From positions 1,054,001 to 1,118,000 of the forward strand of contig JAEPLN010000001.1 of the NCBI GenBank assembly GCA_017644425.1: a DNA stretch of 64,000 nucleotides, given 5' to 3'. This DNA comes from Prochlorococcus marinus CUG1433 (GTDB taxonomy: Bacteria; Cyanobacteriota; Cyanobacteriia; PCC-6307; Cyanobiaceae). A program made the translations under genes and the position numbers. Below, piece after piece: positions 37,321 to 46,341 of this stretch (position 1 is the stretch's first letter; each line of letters begins with the position of its first letter). The notes under the pieces are model-generated. The model made no database searches and was not told where the DNA came from. It was given only the letters and a program-made list of their open reading frames with translations.

Positions 37321-38466
37321 TTAATTGGACAATATTTTCTTTATCTTTTCAATTCCGCCTTCAATAGATCTTGACTGAATTTTAAATTGAGACAAGATTC
37401 TTGACGCTTTTTTAGAACGTTTCCCCGATTTACATATAGTGAAAACATCTTTACTTAAACTTTCTTTTTGAATAAATTTTAAGTCAGAATCTCTGTTCAA
37501 CCTGCTTAAGGGAATTGATATAGATCCCTCTATTGCAGAAGTAGAAAATTCTTCATTTTCTCTAACATCAATTAAAAGAATTTTGTTTGGTTTTGCTTTG
37601 TATAAACTATAAAAGTCATTAGCATTAATAATTTTGATTTCATTATTTTTCTCACAATATTCATTGTTACTATAAAAGCCCTCAAACTGAGACAGATGTT
37701 TTATTTGTCTATTTAAAGGATCACATTTGAGATGTAATTTTTTCATGTTCATATTCAATAGATCAAAAATTAAAATCTTCCCATCTAAAATTTCACCTTT
37801 TTTCAAAATGATTTTGATAATTTCATTAACTTGAAGAATTCCTATTAAACCTGTTGAAACGCCTACAACCCCGTATTCTGCGCAACTAGGTGCAGCATTT
37901 TTTGACGGTGATTCAGGAAGTAAATCCCTCAAATTAGGACTATTTTTATTTAAATTAAAAACGCTAACTTGCCCTTCAAAGCCTTGGACACTTCCAAAGA
38001 CTAGGGGTTTATTTAATATCAAGCATGAATCATTTATTAAATATCTTGTACCAAAGTTATCCGAGCAATCACAAATGACATCAAACCCCTTTATTGTTCC
38101 AAGAGCATTTTGAGGATTTATTCTCTCTGAAAAAGTTAATATTTCACAATTAGGGTTGAATTTTTTAATTCTTTCCCTGGCAGAATCAATTTTAAGATTG
38201 CCAATAGTATTTGTTTCATGAATAATCTGCCTTTGGAGATTAGACTTTTCCACTTGATCGTTATCAATTATTCCAATTCTCCCAATTCCTGCTGCTGCTA
38301 GATAAAGTAAAACTGAAGAACCAAGCCCACCTGCTCCAATGCATAATACTGAGCTGTTTTTAAGATTTAGTTGCCCCTCATAACCTATCTCTTTGAGATT
38401 GAAATGTTTTTGATATCTTTCTTCTTCATCAGAGTTTAAGAAATTAAATTTGATATCTTTGGACAT
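37321..38466 (-). CDS. moeB: MoeB/ThiF-type adenylyltransferase with C-terminal rhodanese domain
   Basis: Adenylates the C-terminal glycine of a sulfur-carrier protein (MoaD or ThiS) and passes sulfur. The E1-like domain has the nucleotide motif GAGGLGSSVLLYLAAAG near residue 42, NLQRQIIHE, and the PSCAEYGVVG cysteine. The CxxC zinc pairs of E. coli MoeB are not seen. The rhodanese domain occupies about residues 275-381 with the active-site loop CKSGKRS. Total 381 residues, usual for cyanobacterial MoeB-R. It is divergent from the CAAD gene, separated by 295 bases. Confidence 0.93.
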   Translation of the reverse strand: MSKDIKFNFLNSDEEERYQKHFNLKEIGYEGQLNLKNSSVLCIGAGGLGSSVLLYLAAAGIGRIGIIDNDQVEKSNLQRQIIHETNTIGNLKIDSARERIKKFNPNCEILTFSERINPQNALGTIKGFDVICDCSDNFGTRYLINDSCLILNKPLVFGSVQGFEGQVSVFNLNKNSPNLRDLLPESPSKNAAPSCAEYGVVGVSTGLIGILQVNEIIKIILKKGEILDGKILIFDLLNMNMKKLHLKCDPLNRQIKHLSQFEGFYSNNEYCEKNNEIKIINANDFYSLYKAKPNKILLIDVRENEEFSTSAIEGSISIPLSRLNRDSDLKFIQKESLSKDVFTICKSGKRSKKASRILSQFKIQSRSIEGGIEKIKKILSN

Positions 38467-38761
38467 TTCGATCCTTTAATTTTTGCAAGCTAAACTATGA
38501 AATCATAATAATTAAAATAAAAATTTTTAGCCTTTTAAAATTTTTTTATTACTGAGATTTATTAATGTTTTTGTTAGAACTAGATGATATTGTGAAGTTT
38601 TTATAAATCAATTTTAAGTTTAAATATCTTCAGAAACCATATATACCAAAGCTTCTAAAAAAATACAAAATGTTTCGGTTCGGAACTTTGCACAACAAAA
38701 AGGTAGTCAACAGACGTTTTTTCCGATACTGTCTGGTTCATATATTAAGTTTACTGAATTC
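38467..38761. other. 295-base intergenic region between moeB and the CAAD gene
   Basis: The left 200 bases are plain AT-rich sequence holding the moeB upstream region. The last 90 bases are richer in G and C and contain a 31-codon frame (38670-38765) whose TGA overlaps the CAAD start, plus a short hairpin CAGAC/GTCTG. Nothing else is seen: no tRNA or known riboswitch pattern. Confidence 0.5.
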
Positions 38762-39127
38762 ATGAGTGATAACACTCCAGAGTCAAACCAAGACTCCGGC
38801 TCCGATACAAGCTCAGAAACCAAAAGTTTTTCAGAGAAGTACTCTGATGTTATGGGAAAAGTCAACGAAACCCTTGGTAATGTTGATTGGACTCAAATGG
38901 GTAAGTACGGCAAGGCGGCAGGCATAATTGCTGTTGTCGTGATAGCTCAGATTATAATTAAAGTTGTCATTGACACGATAAACTTTTTCCCAATTCTTCC
39001 TGGTTTACTAGAACTACTAGGCGTCATTGTCGTCGGTCAATGGAGCTGGCAAAATCTTCGTACCAGTGAAAATCGTGAAGCTGTTCTAGATAAGGTACAA
39101 AATCTTAAGAAGACATATTTAGGTTAG
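38762..39127 (+). CDS. CAAD-domain thylakoid membrane protein (121 aa)
   Basis: CAAD is the membrane module that cyanobacteria also attach to some aminoacyl-tRNA synthetases; free CAAD proteins resemble the plant CURT1 curvature proteins. The order is typical: an acidic serine-rich head (residues 1-30), an amphipathic stretch, two hydrophobic segments (about residues 50-70 and 75-92) separated by a short loop, and a C-terminal amphipathic helix (ENREAVLDKVQNLKKTYLG). Probably in thylakoid membranes. Its codons are more G+C-rich than nearby genes, as in abundant proteins. Confidence 0.9.
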   Translation: MSDNTPESNQDSGSDTSSETKSFSEKYSDVMGKVNETLGNVDWTQMGKYGKAAGIIAVVVIAQIIIKVVIDTINFFPILPGLLELLGVIVVGQWSWQNLRTSENREAVLDKVQNLKKTYLG

Positions 39128-39133
39128 TTAAAA

Positions 39134-40012
39134 TTACATATTAAGAATTGCTTTTACGTAATCTTGAACTTGTTTTAAGTACCCTCCTCCAAACATATTG
39201 GCGTGATTCAATATGTGATAAAAATTATAAATAATAATTCTTTTTTCAAATCCGTTTTTTATAGGAAAAATTCTATGATATTCTTCATAAAATTCTTTTC
39301 TAAAACCTCCAAATAGTTTTGTCATAGCTATATCTACTTCATTATCTGCCCACCAAGATGCAGGGTCAAATATAACCCCCTTTCCATTTTTGTCCATTCC
39401 TGCATTTCCTGACCATAAATCACCATGAACTAGTGCATTAATTGGTTTGTGATTTAGTAATTCTGATTTAATTTTTTCTTTAACTTTATTTATGATTTCT
39501 TTATCTAAAGTCTTTGATTTAAGACTTAATAATTGAGGTATTATCCTTAAGTTTAAAAAACAATCTACCCAATTATCTTCCAAGCCTTTTTTCTGACCTG
39601 TTGTACCGATAAAACCCTCAACTGGAAACCCAAACATTTTGGGATTAGATTCAGCTGATTTTAAGTGCAATTCACCTAAACCTTTTCCAAGCTTTTTTTG
39701 GTCAAAGTTATGCATATCTATCCATTCAATTAAAAGAATCTCTATATTTTTTATATTTTTATATGCAATAACTTCAGGAATAACTAAATTTTCTTGATTA
39801 ATATATTTTCTCAAATTTTGAAGACAATATTTTTCAAATTCAAGAAATTTTTTGTTTCTTATGTTTCTTTTAAGAAATAACTTTTTGTTTGAAAAATCTA
39901 TTCGCCAGGAACTATGAATATCACCACCATGGACTTGTTCAATACTTTTTGGATAGGTTTCACCTAATTCTTCACAAATTTCGTTAATTTCAATAGGTGA
40001 TAATTTTTGCAT
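39134..40012 (-). CDS. Fructosamine kinase family protein
   Basis: Predicted to phosphorylate ketoamines formed by glycation, or a related small-molecule substrate, so that they break down. The 292 residues show the phosphotransferase catalytic loop LVHGDLWSGNAG near residues 195-206 and metal motif IFDPASWWADNEVDIAMT. The N-terminal ISSxW-type strand (DIHSSWRIDF) is also typical. It ends 6 bases after the CAAD stop (convergent) and starts 4 bases before the divergent CrtD-like gene. Confidence 0.9.
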   Translation of the reverse strand: MQKLSPIEINEICEELGETYPKSIEQVHGGDIHSSWRIDFSNKKLFLKRNIRNKKFLEFEKYCLQNLRKYINQENLVIPEVIAYKNIKNIEILLIEWIDMHNFDQKKLGKGLGELHLKSAESNPKMFGFPVEGFIGTTGQKKGLEDNWVDCFLNLRIIPQLLSLKSKTLDKEIINKVKEKIKSELLNHKPINALVHGDLWSGNAGMDKNGKGVIFDPASWWADNEVDIAMTKLFGGFRKEFYEEYHRIFPIKNGFEKRIIIYNFYHILNHANMFGGGYLKQVQDYVKAILNM

Positions 40013-40016
40013 TTTA

Positions 40017-41522
40017 ATGAGAAAGTCTGAAGTTATTGTTGTAGGCGCTGGTATAGCAGGACTAACTTCTGCAGCGATTTTATCAAAGCAAGGCGTATCA
40101 GTGACTTTAATCGAATCTCATACTCAAGCCGGAGGATGTGCAGGTACTTTTAAAAGAAAGAATTATATTTTTGATGTTGGTGCAACTCAGGTTGCGGGTT
40201 TAGAGAAGGGAGGAATACATTCTAGAATTTTTGATTTTTTAGATATTCCATCCCCAGAAGCGACAATTTTAGATCCTGCTTGCATCGTTGATTTGAATGA
40301 TGGTAGTAATCCTATAACTATTTGGTATGAAAAAAGTAAATGGATAGCTGAACGAGAAATGCAGTTTCCGGGGAGTCAAAGGTTTTGGAAACTTTGTACC
40401 CTCATACATGAAAGTAATTGGATATTTGCTAATAATAATCCTGTGTTACCAATCAGGAATTTTTGGGATTTTTCTCAACTTTTTAAAGCACTAGCACCTT
40501 CAAACCTTGTTACGGGTATTTTACTTAAATCTACTATTTATGATTTATTGCGGATATGTGGATTATCTAAGAATGAGCGCTTGATTAAATTCTTAAATCT
40601 TCAACTTAAACTTTATTCTCAAGAGGATGTTTATAATACAGCAGCATTATATGGATCTACTGTTCTTCAGATGTGTCAACAGCCACATGGTCTGTGGCAT
40701 CTTAAAAAATCTATGCAGTCTTTAAGTGAATCATTAGAAAGTTCATTAATTAAAACTGGAGTAAATATAATTTTTGGACAAGAAGTTAATTCTATAACTT
40801 TTGACGATGTAAAAATGTGTTGGCAAGTATCTGCTAATTCGAAAAATAAATCATTTATTTACCAAGCAAAAGATGTGATTTATACCGCGCCTCCACAATC
40901 TTTGCTCAAGCATTTAAAACATCCTTTAGAGAGAAAAAAAAATTATAAAAATCGACTTAATAATTTGCCTGATCCAAGTGGAGCTGTAGTTTTTTATTCA
41001 GCTTTAAAAAAGGAACATATTCAAAAAACATTCTCCAATCATTATCAATTTGTTTCGAAAGAATTTTGTTCTTTATTTGTATCAATTAGTGATGATGGTG
41101 ATGGAAGAGCGCCAGAAGGTGAGGTTACTTTAATTGCGAGTATCTTTACTAAGACTAAAGATTGGTTTGATCTAGATAAACAAACTTATTTAAAGAAGAA
41201 AAATGATTTCATGAAAAAAATATCGCTTGAATTGGAAAGTCAATTTGATATTGATCCTGAAAAATGGCTACATAGGGAATTAGCAACTCCATTGGGCTTT
41301 GAAAGATGGACAAAAAGACCTAATGGAATAGTAGGTGGGCTTGGTCAAAATCCAGATATTTTTGGTTTATTTGGATTATCAAGTAGGACACCTTTTGAAG
41401 GTTTATGGTTATGTGGAGATTCGATTTATCCAGGAGAGGGAACTGCAGGTGTTAGTCAGTCTGCATTAATGGTTTCAAGGCAAATTTTAGCTTCCAAAGG
41501 TATAGAAAATTTTAGTTTATAA
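40017..41522 (+). CDS. crtD: Carotenoid desaturase/isomerase family flavoprotein (CrtD-like)
   Basis: FAD-dependent oxidoreductase of the carotenoid branch, 501 residues. The N-terminal dinucleotide motif VVGAGIAGLTSAAILSKQG leads into GGCAGTFKRKNYIFDVGATQVAGL, the latter pointing to the C-3',4' desaturase (CrtD) branch rather than CrtISO (CrtH). The C-terminal GLWLCGDSIYPGEGTAGVSQSA closes the fold. The exact reaction is not certain. The coding end overlaps the convergent tyrA by 11 bases. Confidence 0.85.
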   Translation: MRKSEVIVVGAGIAGLTSAAILSKQGVSVTLIESHTQAGGCAGTFKRKNYIFDVGATQVAGLEKGGIHSRIFDFLDIPSPEATILDPACIVDLNDGSNPITIWYEKSKWIAEREMQFPGSQRFWKLCTLIHESNWIFANNNPVLPIRNFWDFSQLFKALAPSNLVTGILLKSTIYDLLRICGLSKNERLIKFLNLQLKLYSQEDVYNTAALYGSTVLQMCQQPHGLWHLKKSMQSLSESLESSLIKTGVNIIFGQEVNSITFDDVKMCWQVSANSKNKSFIYQAKDVIYTAPPQSLLKHLKHPLERKKNYKNRLNNLPDPSGAVVFYSALKKEHIQKTFSNHYQFVSKEFCSLFVSISDDGDGRAPEGEVTLIASIFTKTKDWFDLDKQTYLKKKNDFMKKISLELESQFDIDPEKWLHRELATPLGFERWTKRPNGIVGGLGQNPDIFGLFGLSSRTPFEGLWLCGDSIYPGEGTAGVSQSALMVSRQILASKGIENFSL

Positions 41523-42351
41523 AATTTTGTCTGTTCTCTTTTGCTTCAGCAAGTTTGTTAGAAAGTAACTCCCAATTATTTTCTTTAATAAGAGATTCCA
41601 ATATATTCAGCTTATTTTTAAAACTATTTATGGAATTTAAAATATTAATTTGATTATTAATAGCTAAATCTAAGCCTAGTTGTTCATTGCCTCCGCCAAC
41701 TCTCGAAGTGTCAGCAAATCCTGTAGCAGCTAATTTTTGCGTGAGATCTAATAAAGATTGATTATTTTTTGTTTGCGCAGTTTCAATGAGGGCAGAAGCT
41801 AAAAATATAGGCAAATGAGAAATTAGAGATACTGCTTCATCATGCTCTTTTGGCGAAGCTTGGCAAATTTCACAATCCATTGATTTTATGAGCTCGGAAA
41901 TAGTTCTGATTGAATTTAAATCACTATTTTGTGTCGGGGTAATAATCCATTTTGCATTTTTAAAAAGACCTTCAAAACCTGAATCAACTCCTTTTTTTTC
42001 TGTCCCTGCCATTGGATGAGATCCAATAAATAGAGGATGTAAATTTTCCCATGTACTTACAATTGGTTCTTTTACAGAGCCTACATCAGTTAATATTGTT
42101 TCTTGAGGTATTGAAGCTACTAATTCTTTAGAAGGACTGATCAAATCTTTTAAAGGCAATGCCAAAATTATTAGCTCACATTTTTTTAATAAGCTCAGAT
42201 CGCAGCTAACAAAATTTGCAAGTTTTTTATCCTTAGCTTTTTTTTCATTAAATTCATTATTTGCTATTCCATAAATTGTATGATTTAGAGTCTGGAGTTT
42301 TAATCCTAATGAACCGCCAATTAAACCTAATCCTACTATTCCAATTTTCAT
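41512..42351 (-). CDS. tyrA: Prephenate/arogenate dehydrogenase
   Basis: Tyrosine pathway dehydrogenase; in cyanobacteria the favoured substrate is arogenate with NADP. The 279 residues begin with the nucleotide motif IGIVGLGLIGGSLG and include the GSHPMAGTEKKGVDSG block and the helical dimerisation half with EHDEAVSLISHLPIFLASAL. The last bases overlap crtD in the opposite direction. Length is normal. The divergent next gene starts 96 bases beyond its start. Confidence 0.93.
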   Translation of the reverse strand: MKIGIVGLGLIGGSLGLKLQTLNHTIYGIANNEFNEKKAKDKKLANFVSCDLSLLKKCELIILALPLKDLISPSKELVASIPQETILTDVGSVKEPIVSTWENLHPLFIGSHPMAGTEKKGVDSGFEGLFKNAKWIITPTQNSDLNSIRTISELIKSMDCEICQASPKEHDEAVSLISHLPIFLASALIETAQTKNNQSLLDLTQKLAATGFADTSRVGGGNEQLGLDLAINNQINILNSINSFKNKLNILESLIKENNWELLSNKLAEAKENRQNFIN

Positions 42352-42447
42352 AGATTGATTAATTCAAGACCCTGTTATATTGATATCAATTTTTTTGTAT
42401 ATTAGGTTCATAAATTTTGTATTTATTAGATATTAAATTAATTATAA

Positions 42448-43896
42448 ATGCTTGAAATTTTAAGTCATCAATATTTGAAAAATTTTTTGAGAGATCAAAG
42501 TATTAGTTGGGAGCACATATATTCTTTTGGGAGAATAATTTCTAAATGTATTGAAAATGATTCTACATATTTAATTAATTCAGAAATTTTCTCTAGCTAT
42601 GATTGGTTACCTCCAATTTTGATTTCTTTATTTTTAAAGGAAGAAGATTCAACTTTTATTTTATCTAAAGAAAAAATTCAATTTATAAACCAATTTCAGA
42701 TTGATTTATTGAGAAATTTAGGTTTTAATTTTATTTTGAAAAATGACCAATTTATTTTTGCTAATCATCATGTTCGTTTGATAACAATCCAAAATTTACT
42801 TAATGATCCTAATTCTCTTAATCTTAGAAATCATCGTATAGTTTATTCTGGAATTGAGGATATAAAAAAAGATTTAAAAGATCATTTTAGGATTTCTTTA
42901 TTTAAAAAGGATTGGACAAAAGATTTTCAAGAATTTGAACTAATCAATCAAAAATTTATAAAAGTATATGATTCGTTGAAGAAAAAGTTCTTGATGAGAA
43001 AGGTATTAGGAAATAGTTATATCAATTTAAATGAAAATGAAATTAGTTTTTTTTCAAACTTTTTTCATGAAAATTCTTTTTTTTCGGATAAATTTTTAAG
43101 CGTTAACAAAGCATTATCTAAAGGTTGGGCATGCTGGGTAAAGTTAAACGATACAAATTTAGATTGGAACTTATATTTGCAGCCAATAGATGAACTTTCT
43201 CAAATTAAGGAATTTTTTTCAAATAATAAATTTGCTTTTTTATCAGCATTGAGAAAAGATAATTTTTTCCAAATGTATTTTAAAAAGCATAGTTTAAATA
43301 TTGACTTGGTTATTAATTTTAAAAGTAATTTTGAAGAGAAAAAGATTTCATTATATATACCCTCTAAACAGTTGCTTCCAAATAATCCTCTTTATACCAG
43401 TTCAATCTTGGATAAATGCAAAAAGTTAATACTTTTTAGAAAGGGTTTAACTTTAGTTTTGTCTGATGATATTGATTTAAAAACTAACATTGCTACAGAG
43501 TTAGCTTCTGAGTACGGGAAGAGGGTATTACTAGAGACAATTCCTTCTGGTAAAAATGAAATTCTTTGCTCTAGTTATGACTGGTGGATTATTAATTCTT
43601 ATTTAATTCAAATTCCAGAACAAATTATCATTCCTTTACTTCCGATTCCAAATTTGTCAGAACCTATTAATGCAATTACAGTCTCTCACAAAAAAAAGCT
43701 TTCTCAAGATTGGTTTAGAGACTTCCTTCTTCCTCAAGCTAGAATTAAACTTGAAAGATCTATTTCTCCTTTAAGAAGAAATTCCGGTAAATTAATAATT
43801 CTAGATGGAAGAGCAAATAAAAGAAACTGGGGAAGATTACTTTTGCAAAACATTCAACCCTCAAAACAAATTAACTATATGCTACCTTTTGATTAG
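42448..43896 (+). CDS. Degenerate DinG-like helicase-family protein (482 aa)
   Basis: The C-terminal 70 residues follow the DinG helicase pattern: FLLPQARIKLERSISPLRRNSGKLIILDGRANKRNWGR (split here by meaning, residues about 425-465) and NYMLP at the end. The N-terminal part lacks a Walker A GxGKT or GxGKS and shows no DEAH or DEAD box, so ATPase activity is doubtful. It is very rich in Phe, Leu, Lys and Asn. Homologues in larger cyanobacteria are called helicases to my knowledge; here it is probably a structural or binding remnant. Monocistronic or joined with the next small gene. Confidence 0.7.
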   Translation: MLEILSHQYLKNFLRDQSISWEHIYSFGRIISKCIENDSTYLINSEIFSSYDWLPPILISLFLKEEDSTFILSKEKIQFINQFQIDLLRNLGFNFILKNDQFIFANHHVRLITIQNLLNDPNSLNLRNHRIVYSGIEDIKKDLKDHFRISLFKKDWTKDFQEFELINQKFIKVYDSLKKKFLMRKVLGNSYINLNENEISFFSNFFHENSFFSDKFLSVNKALSKGWACWVKLNDTNLDWNLYLQPIDELSQIKEFFSNNKFAFLSALRKDNFFQMYFKKHSLNIDLVINFKSNFEEKKISLYIPSKQLLPNNPLYTSSILDKCKKLILFRKGLTLVLSDDIDLKTNIATELASEYGKRVLLETIPSGKNEILCSSYDWWIINSYLIQIPEQIIIPLLPIPNLSEPINAITVSHKKKLSQDWFRDFLLPQARIKLERSISPLRRNSGKLIILDGRANKRNWGRLLLQNIQPSKQINYMLPFD

Positions 43897-43925
43897 GTTA
43901 TGATTTTGTAAATAACTAAAGAAAT

Positions 43926-44171
43926 ATGGGAGAAGCAAAAAGACGAAAAACACTTGGGTTGCCTCCAAAAAAAAATAATACTAAAACTAACATTGATGAC
44001 TCTCCAAAATTATTTGAATGGCTTCCCTTTACAGTCAATCAAAGAGATAACCTAATTAAATTAAGTATTAAGGCCAGTTGGTTTGGCATCGGAGGGTTAG
44101 TAATCTTATGGATTGTAGTGAGATTTATAGGCCCTGCTGCTGGGTGGTGGACTTTAGCTGATTCTTTATAA
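43926..44171 (+). CDS. DUF2839 family membrane protein (81 aa)
   Basis: Small protein confined to cyanobacteria and plastids, function unknown. The conserved head MGEAKRRKTLGLPPKK is followed by a polar linker and a C-terminal transmembrane segment (about residues 50-68, GIGGLVILWIVVRFIG) ending in AAGWWTLADSL. It starts 29 bases after the helicase-like gene and converges on recA with a 2-base gap. Thylakoid location is likely but not shown by the sequence. Confidence 0.85.
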   Translation: MGEAKRRKTLGLPPKKNNTKTNIDDSPKLFEWLPFTVNQRDNLIKLSIKASWFGIGGLVILWIVVRFIGPAAGWWTLADSL

Positions 44172-44173
44172 AT

Positions 44174-45271
44174 CTAGGCTACTGTTTTTATATCATTAAC
44201 AGCGATTGTATTAGCAGGATTGCTATTTAGAGCTTTCATTGAATTAGAACTGACTTCAGTCCCTTCTGTTAATTTATCTTTAACTATTGATTCTACTTTG
44301 TTCCTGATTTCTAAGTTTTGATCAAGCCAAATAATTGTATTATCTCTTCCTTGCCCAATATTTTCTCCTTCATAACTATACCAAGCCCCTCTCCTTATTA
44401 TGATATTTGTCTCTTCTGCTAAATCTAATAAACATCCTGTTGTACTAATACCTTTTCCGAAGAGAATATCAAATTCTGCAATTCTAAATGGTGGTGCAAC
44501 TTTGTTTTTTGCTACTTTCACTTTTGCTCTTATGCCATATTCTTCAGTACCTCTTTTAAGAGTTTGAATTCTTCTGATATCAAGTCTCACTGAGGCGTAA
44601 AATTTTAATGCATTACCTCCTGTGGTTGTTTCTGGATTGCCATATGTAACGCCAATTTTTAGGCGTAATTGGTTTAGGAATATTACCGTACATCCAGATT
44701 TGCCAATATTTCCTGTTATTTTCCTCATTGCTTGGCTCATTAGCCTTGCTTGGCTTCCAATTACATGATCTCCCATCTCTCCTTCTATCTCGGCTCTCGG
44801 GGTTAATGCCGCGACTGAGTCGACAACTACAAGATCTACTGCACTCGATCTTATAAGTTGATCAACTATTTCTAGCGCCATTTCACCTGTATCTGGTTGT
44901 GAAACCAACAAATTTTCAACATCAACTCCTAAAGAGGCTGCATAAACTGGATCGAGTGCATGCTCAGCATCCACAAATGCTGCTACTCCTCCATTCTTTT
45001 GGACTTCCGCAATCGCGTGAAGCGTTAATGTAGTTTTCCCTGAACTTTCTGGCCCGTAAACTTCTACTACTCTTCCTTTTGGATAGCCTCCTCCTAGCGC
45101 TAAATCTAAGGTGAGCGCTCCAGTAGATATTGTTTCTACTTTCATTCTTGAGGCGTCACCAAGTCTCATTATTGATCCTCGTCCAAAATTTCTTTCTATT
45201 TGACCTAAGACGAGACTCAGTGCCTTATCTTTTTCTTTTGATTCAGTTTTTTTCTTTTCTTCAAGGCTCAT
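44174..45271 (-). CDS. recA: RecA recombinase
   Basis: Strand-exchange ATPase and co-protease of the SOS response. The 365 residues show Walker [11 protein letters not shown] near residue 66, Walker [11 protein letters not shown], the loop L2 [22 protein letters not shown] region and the C-terminal domain with RRGAWYSY and GQGRDN. Start ATG at 45271. A palindrome of LexA type lies 85 bases upstream of the start, so damage induction is plausible. The acidic tail is short. Confidence 0.98.
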   Translation of the reverse strand: MSLEEKKKTESKEKDKALSLVLGQIERNFGRGSIMRLGDASRMKVETISTGALTLDLALGGGYPKGRVVEVYGPESSGKTTLTLHAIAEVQKNGGVAAFVDAEHALDPVYAASLGVDVENLLVSQPDTGEMALEIVDQLIRSSAVDLVVVDSVAALTPRAEIEGEMGDHVIGSQARLMSQAMRKITGNIGKSGCTVIFLNQLRLKIGVTYGNPETTTGGNALKFYASVRLDIRRIQTLKRGTEEYGIRAKVKVAKNKVAPPFRIAEFDILFGKGISTTGCLLDLAEETNIIIRRGAWYSYEGENIGQGRDNTIIWLDQNLEIRNKVESIVKDKLTEGTEVSSNSMKALNSNPANTIAVNDIKTVA

Positions 45272-45355
45272 TGTTTAATTTATCGGTTAAAGTTCTTGTA
45301 GTTATTCTAAATTTGGAAATTTTTATTTAAACCAAACTTCATAAATACAAACTAT

Positions 45356-45369
45356 AGTACATCTGTACT
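45356..45369 (-). promoter_or_regulatory. Candidate LexA (SOS) box upstream of recA
   Basis: AGTACATCTGTACT is a near-perfect palindrome that fits the marine cyanobacterial LexA consensus RGTACNNNDGTWCB as I remember it. It lies between recA and the HAD gene, 85 bases before the recA ATG. The HAD gene reads away from it, so recA is the only likely target. Confidence 0.65.
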
Positions 45370-45383
45370 CTAGCTGATTATCT

Positions 45384-46160
45384 TTAAATTGCAACTAATT
45401 CTTCAAGGTTACATAATTTCAATAATTTGATTTCATTACTTAAATTATACTTATCTGTTTCTTTTAAATATCCCCAATCAGCTAGGAAGCATGGAATGTG
45501 AGAAGTTAATGAATTTTGTTTGATATCTATTAGAGTTTTTTTTCTATCTTCTATAAAGCCTAAAATTTCATAAGTTTCTGCAAGATTTTCAGCTATTTTG
45601 ACTTTTGTCCCAGATTCATAACCGAAAGTGAATTCTGGAAAAATATTTAATTGTTGAAGAATTTTTTCTGCAAATATTTTACCTTTAGTTGTTATAACTC
45701 CAGTTTTTATTTCTCTTTTCTTTAATTCTTTCAAAAAATTTATAACTTCAAAAAATGGATTATGTAAATTTACCCACGATTTAAAATCTTTATCAATTTG
45801 GTACTTGCGAGACTTATCTAATATTTTTTGTAAATCTTCGGCAATCCATGAATTTTCATTTAATATCCTCTGGCAATTTTGATGATAATTATTAATGAAA
45901 ATATCTTTATTATCATGTTTTAATGGATTTTCTGTTTTTATAATTTCGTGCACAATTAGAATCATTTCCCAACCGTATTTAACCCAAGGCCTAATTTCTT
46001 TGAAAGAAAATGGTACTGTTTTATAATGTTTTTGATCAACAGAGATGTAGGGTGAATTTAAATATTTTTCACAGGCTAATAAAGAACTATGCCAATATTC
46101 TTGCATTCCATCAACTATTACTCCATCAAAATCAAATAGAAATATTTTTTGAGAAGACAC
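45384..46160 (-). CDS. HAD-superfamily hydrolase
   Basis: Phosphatase or phosphatase-like enzyme of 258 residues. Motif I DFDGVIVDG is near residue 10, motif II TTKGK near residue 157, and the C-terminal motif region FIEDRKKTL carries the conserved acid. The cap domain between is long and helical. Substrate unknown. It lies between the recA control region and tRNA-Gln, reading toward recA, and ends 14 bases before the LexA-type box. Confidence 0.88.
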   Translation of the reverse strand: MSSQKIFLFDFDGVIVDGMQEYWHSSLLACEKYLNSPYISVDQKHYKTVPFSFKEIRPWVKYGWEMILIVHEIIKTENPLKHDNKDIFINNYHQNCQRILNENSWIAEDLQKILDKSRKYQIDKDFKSWVNLHNPFFEVINFLKELKKREIKTGVITTKGKIFAEKILQQLNIFPEFTFGYESGTKVKIAENLAETYEILGFIEDRKKTLIDIKQNSLTSHIPCFLADWGYLKETDKYNLSNEIKLLKLCNLEELVAI

Positions 46161-46177
46161 CGATTGATTATTAGAAC

Positions 46178-46248
46178 TGGGCCGCTAGGATTCGAACCTA
46201 GGAATGTCGAGACCAAAACCCGATGCCTTACCACTTGGCGACGGCCCA
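46178..46248 (-). tRNA. tRNA-Gln (anticodon TTG)
   Basis: On the reverse strand TGGGCCG pairs with CGGCCCA with discriminator G; the U1-A72 pair is typical for glutamine tRNA. The anticodon arm is TCGGG-TTTTGGT-CTCGA (TTG), and the T-arm has TAGGTTCGAATCCTA. It reads CAA and, by wobble, CAG. Confidence 0.95.
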
Positions 46249-46341
46249 TTGATTTTTTATTTTAATACATGAAAAGATTTTTTTCTATCAAAAAAATTAC
46301 AAAGTTTGTATAAACACGGGCATGTCTTTAAAAATAAAAAA

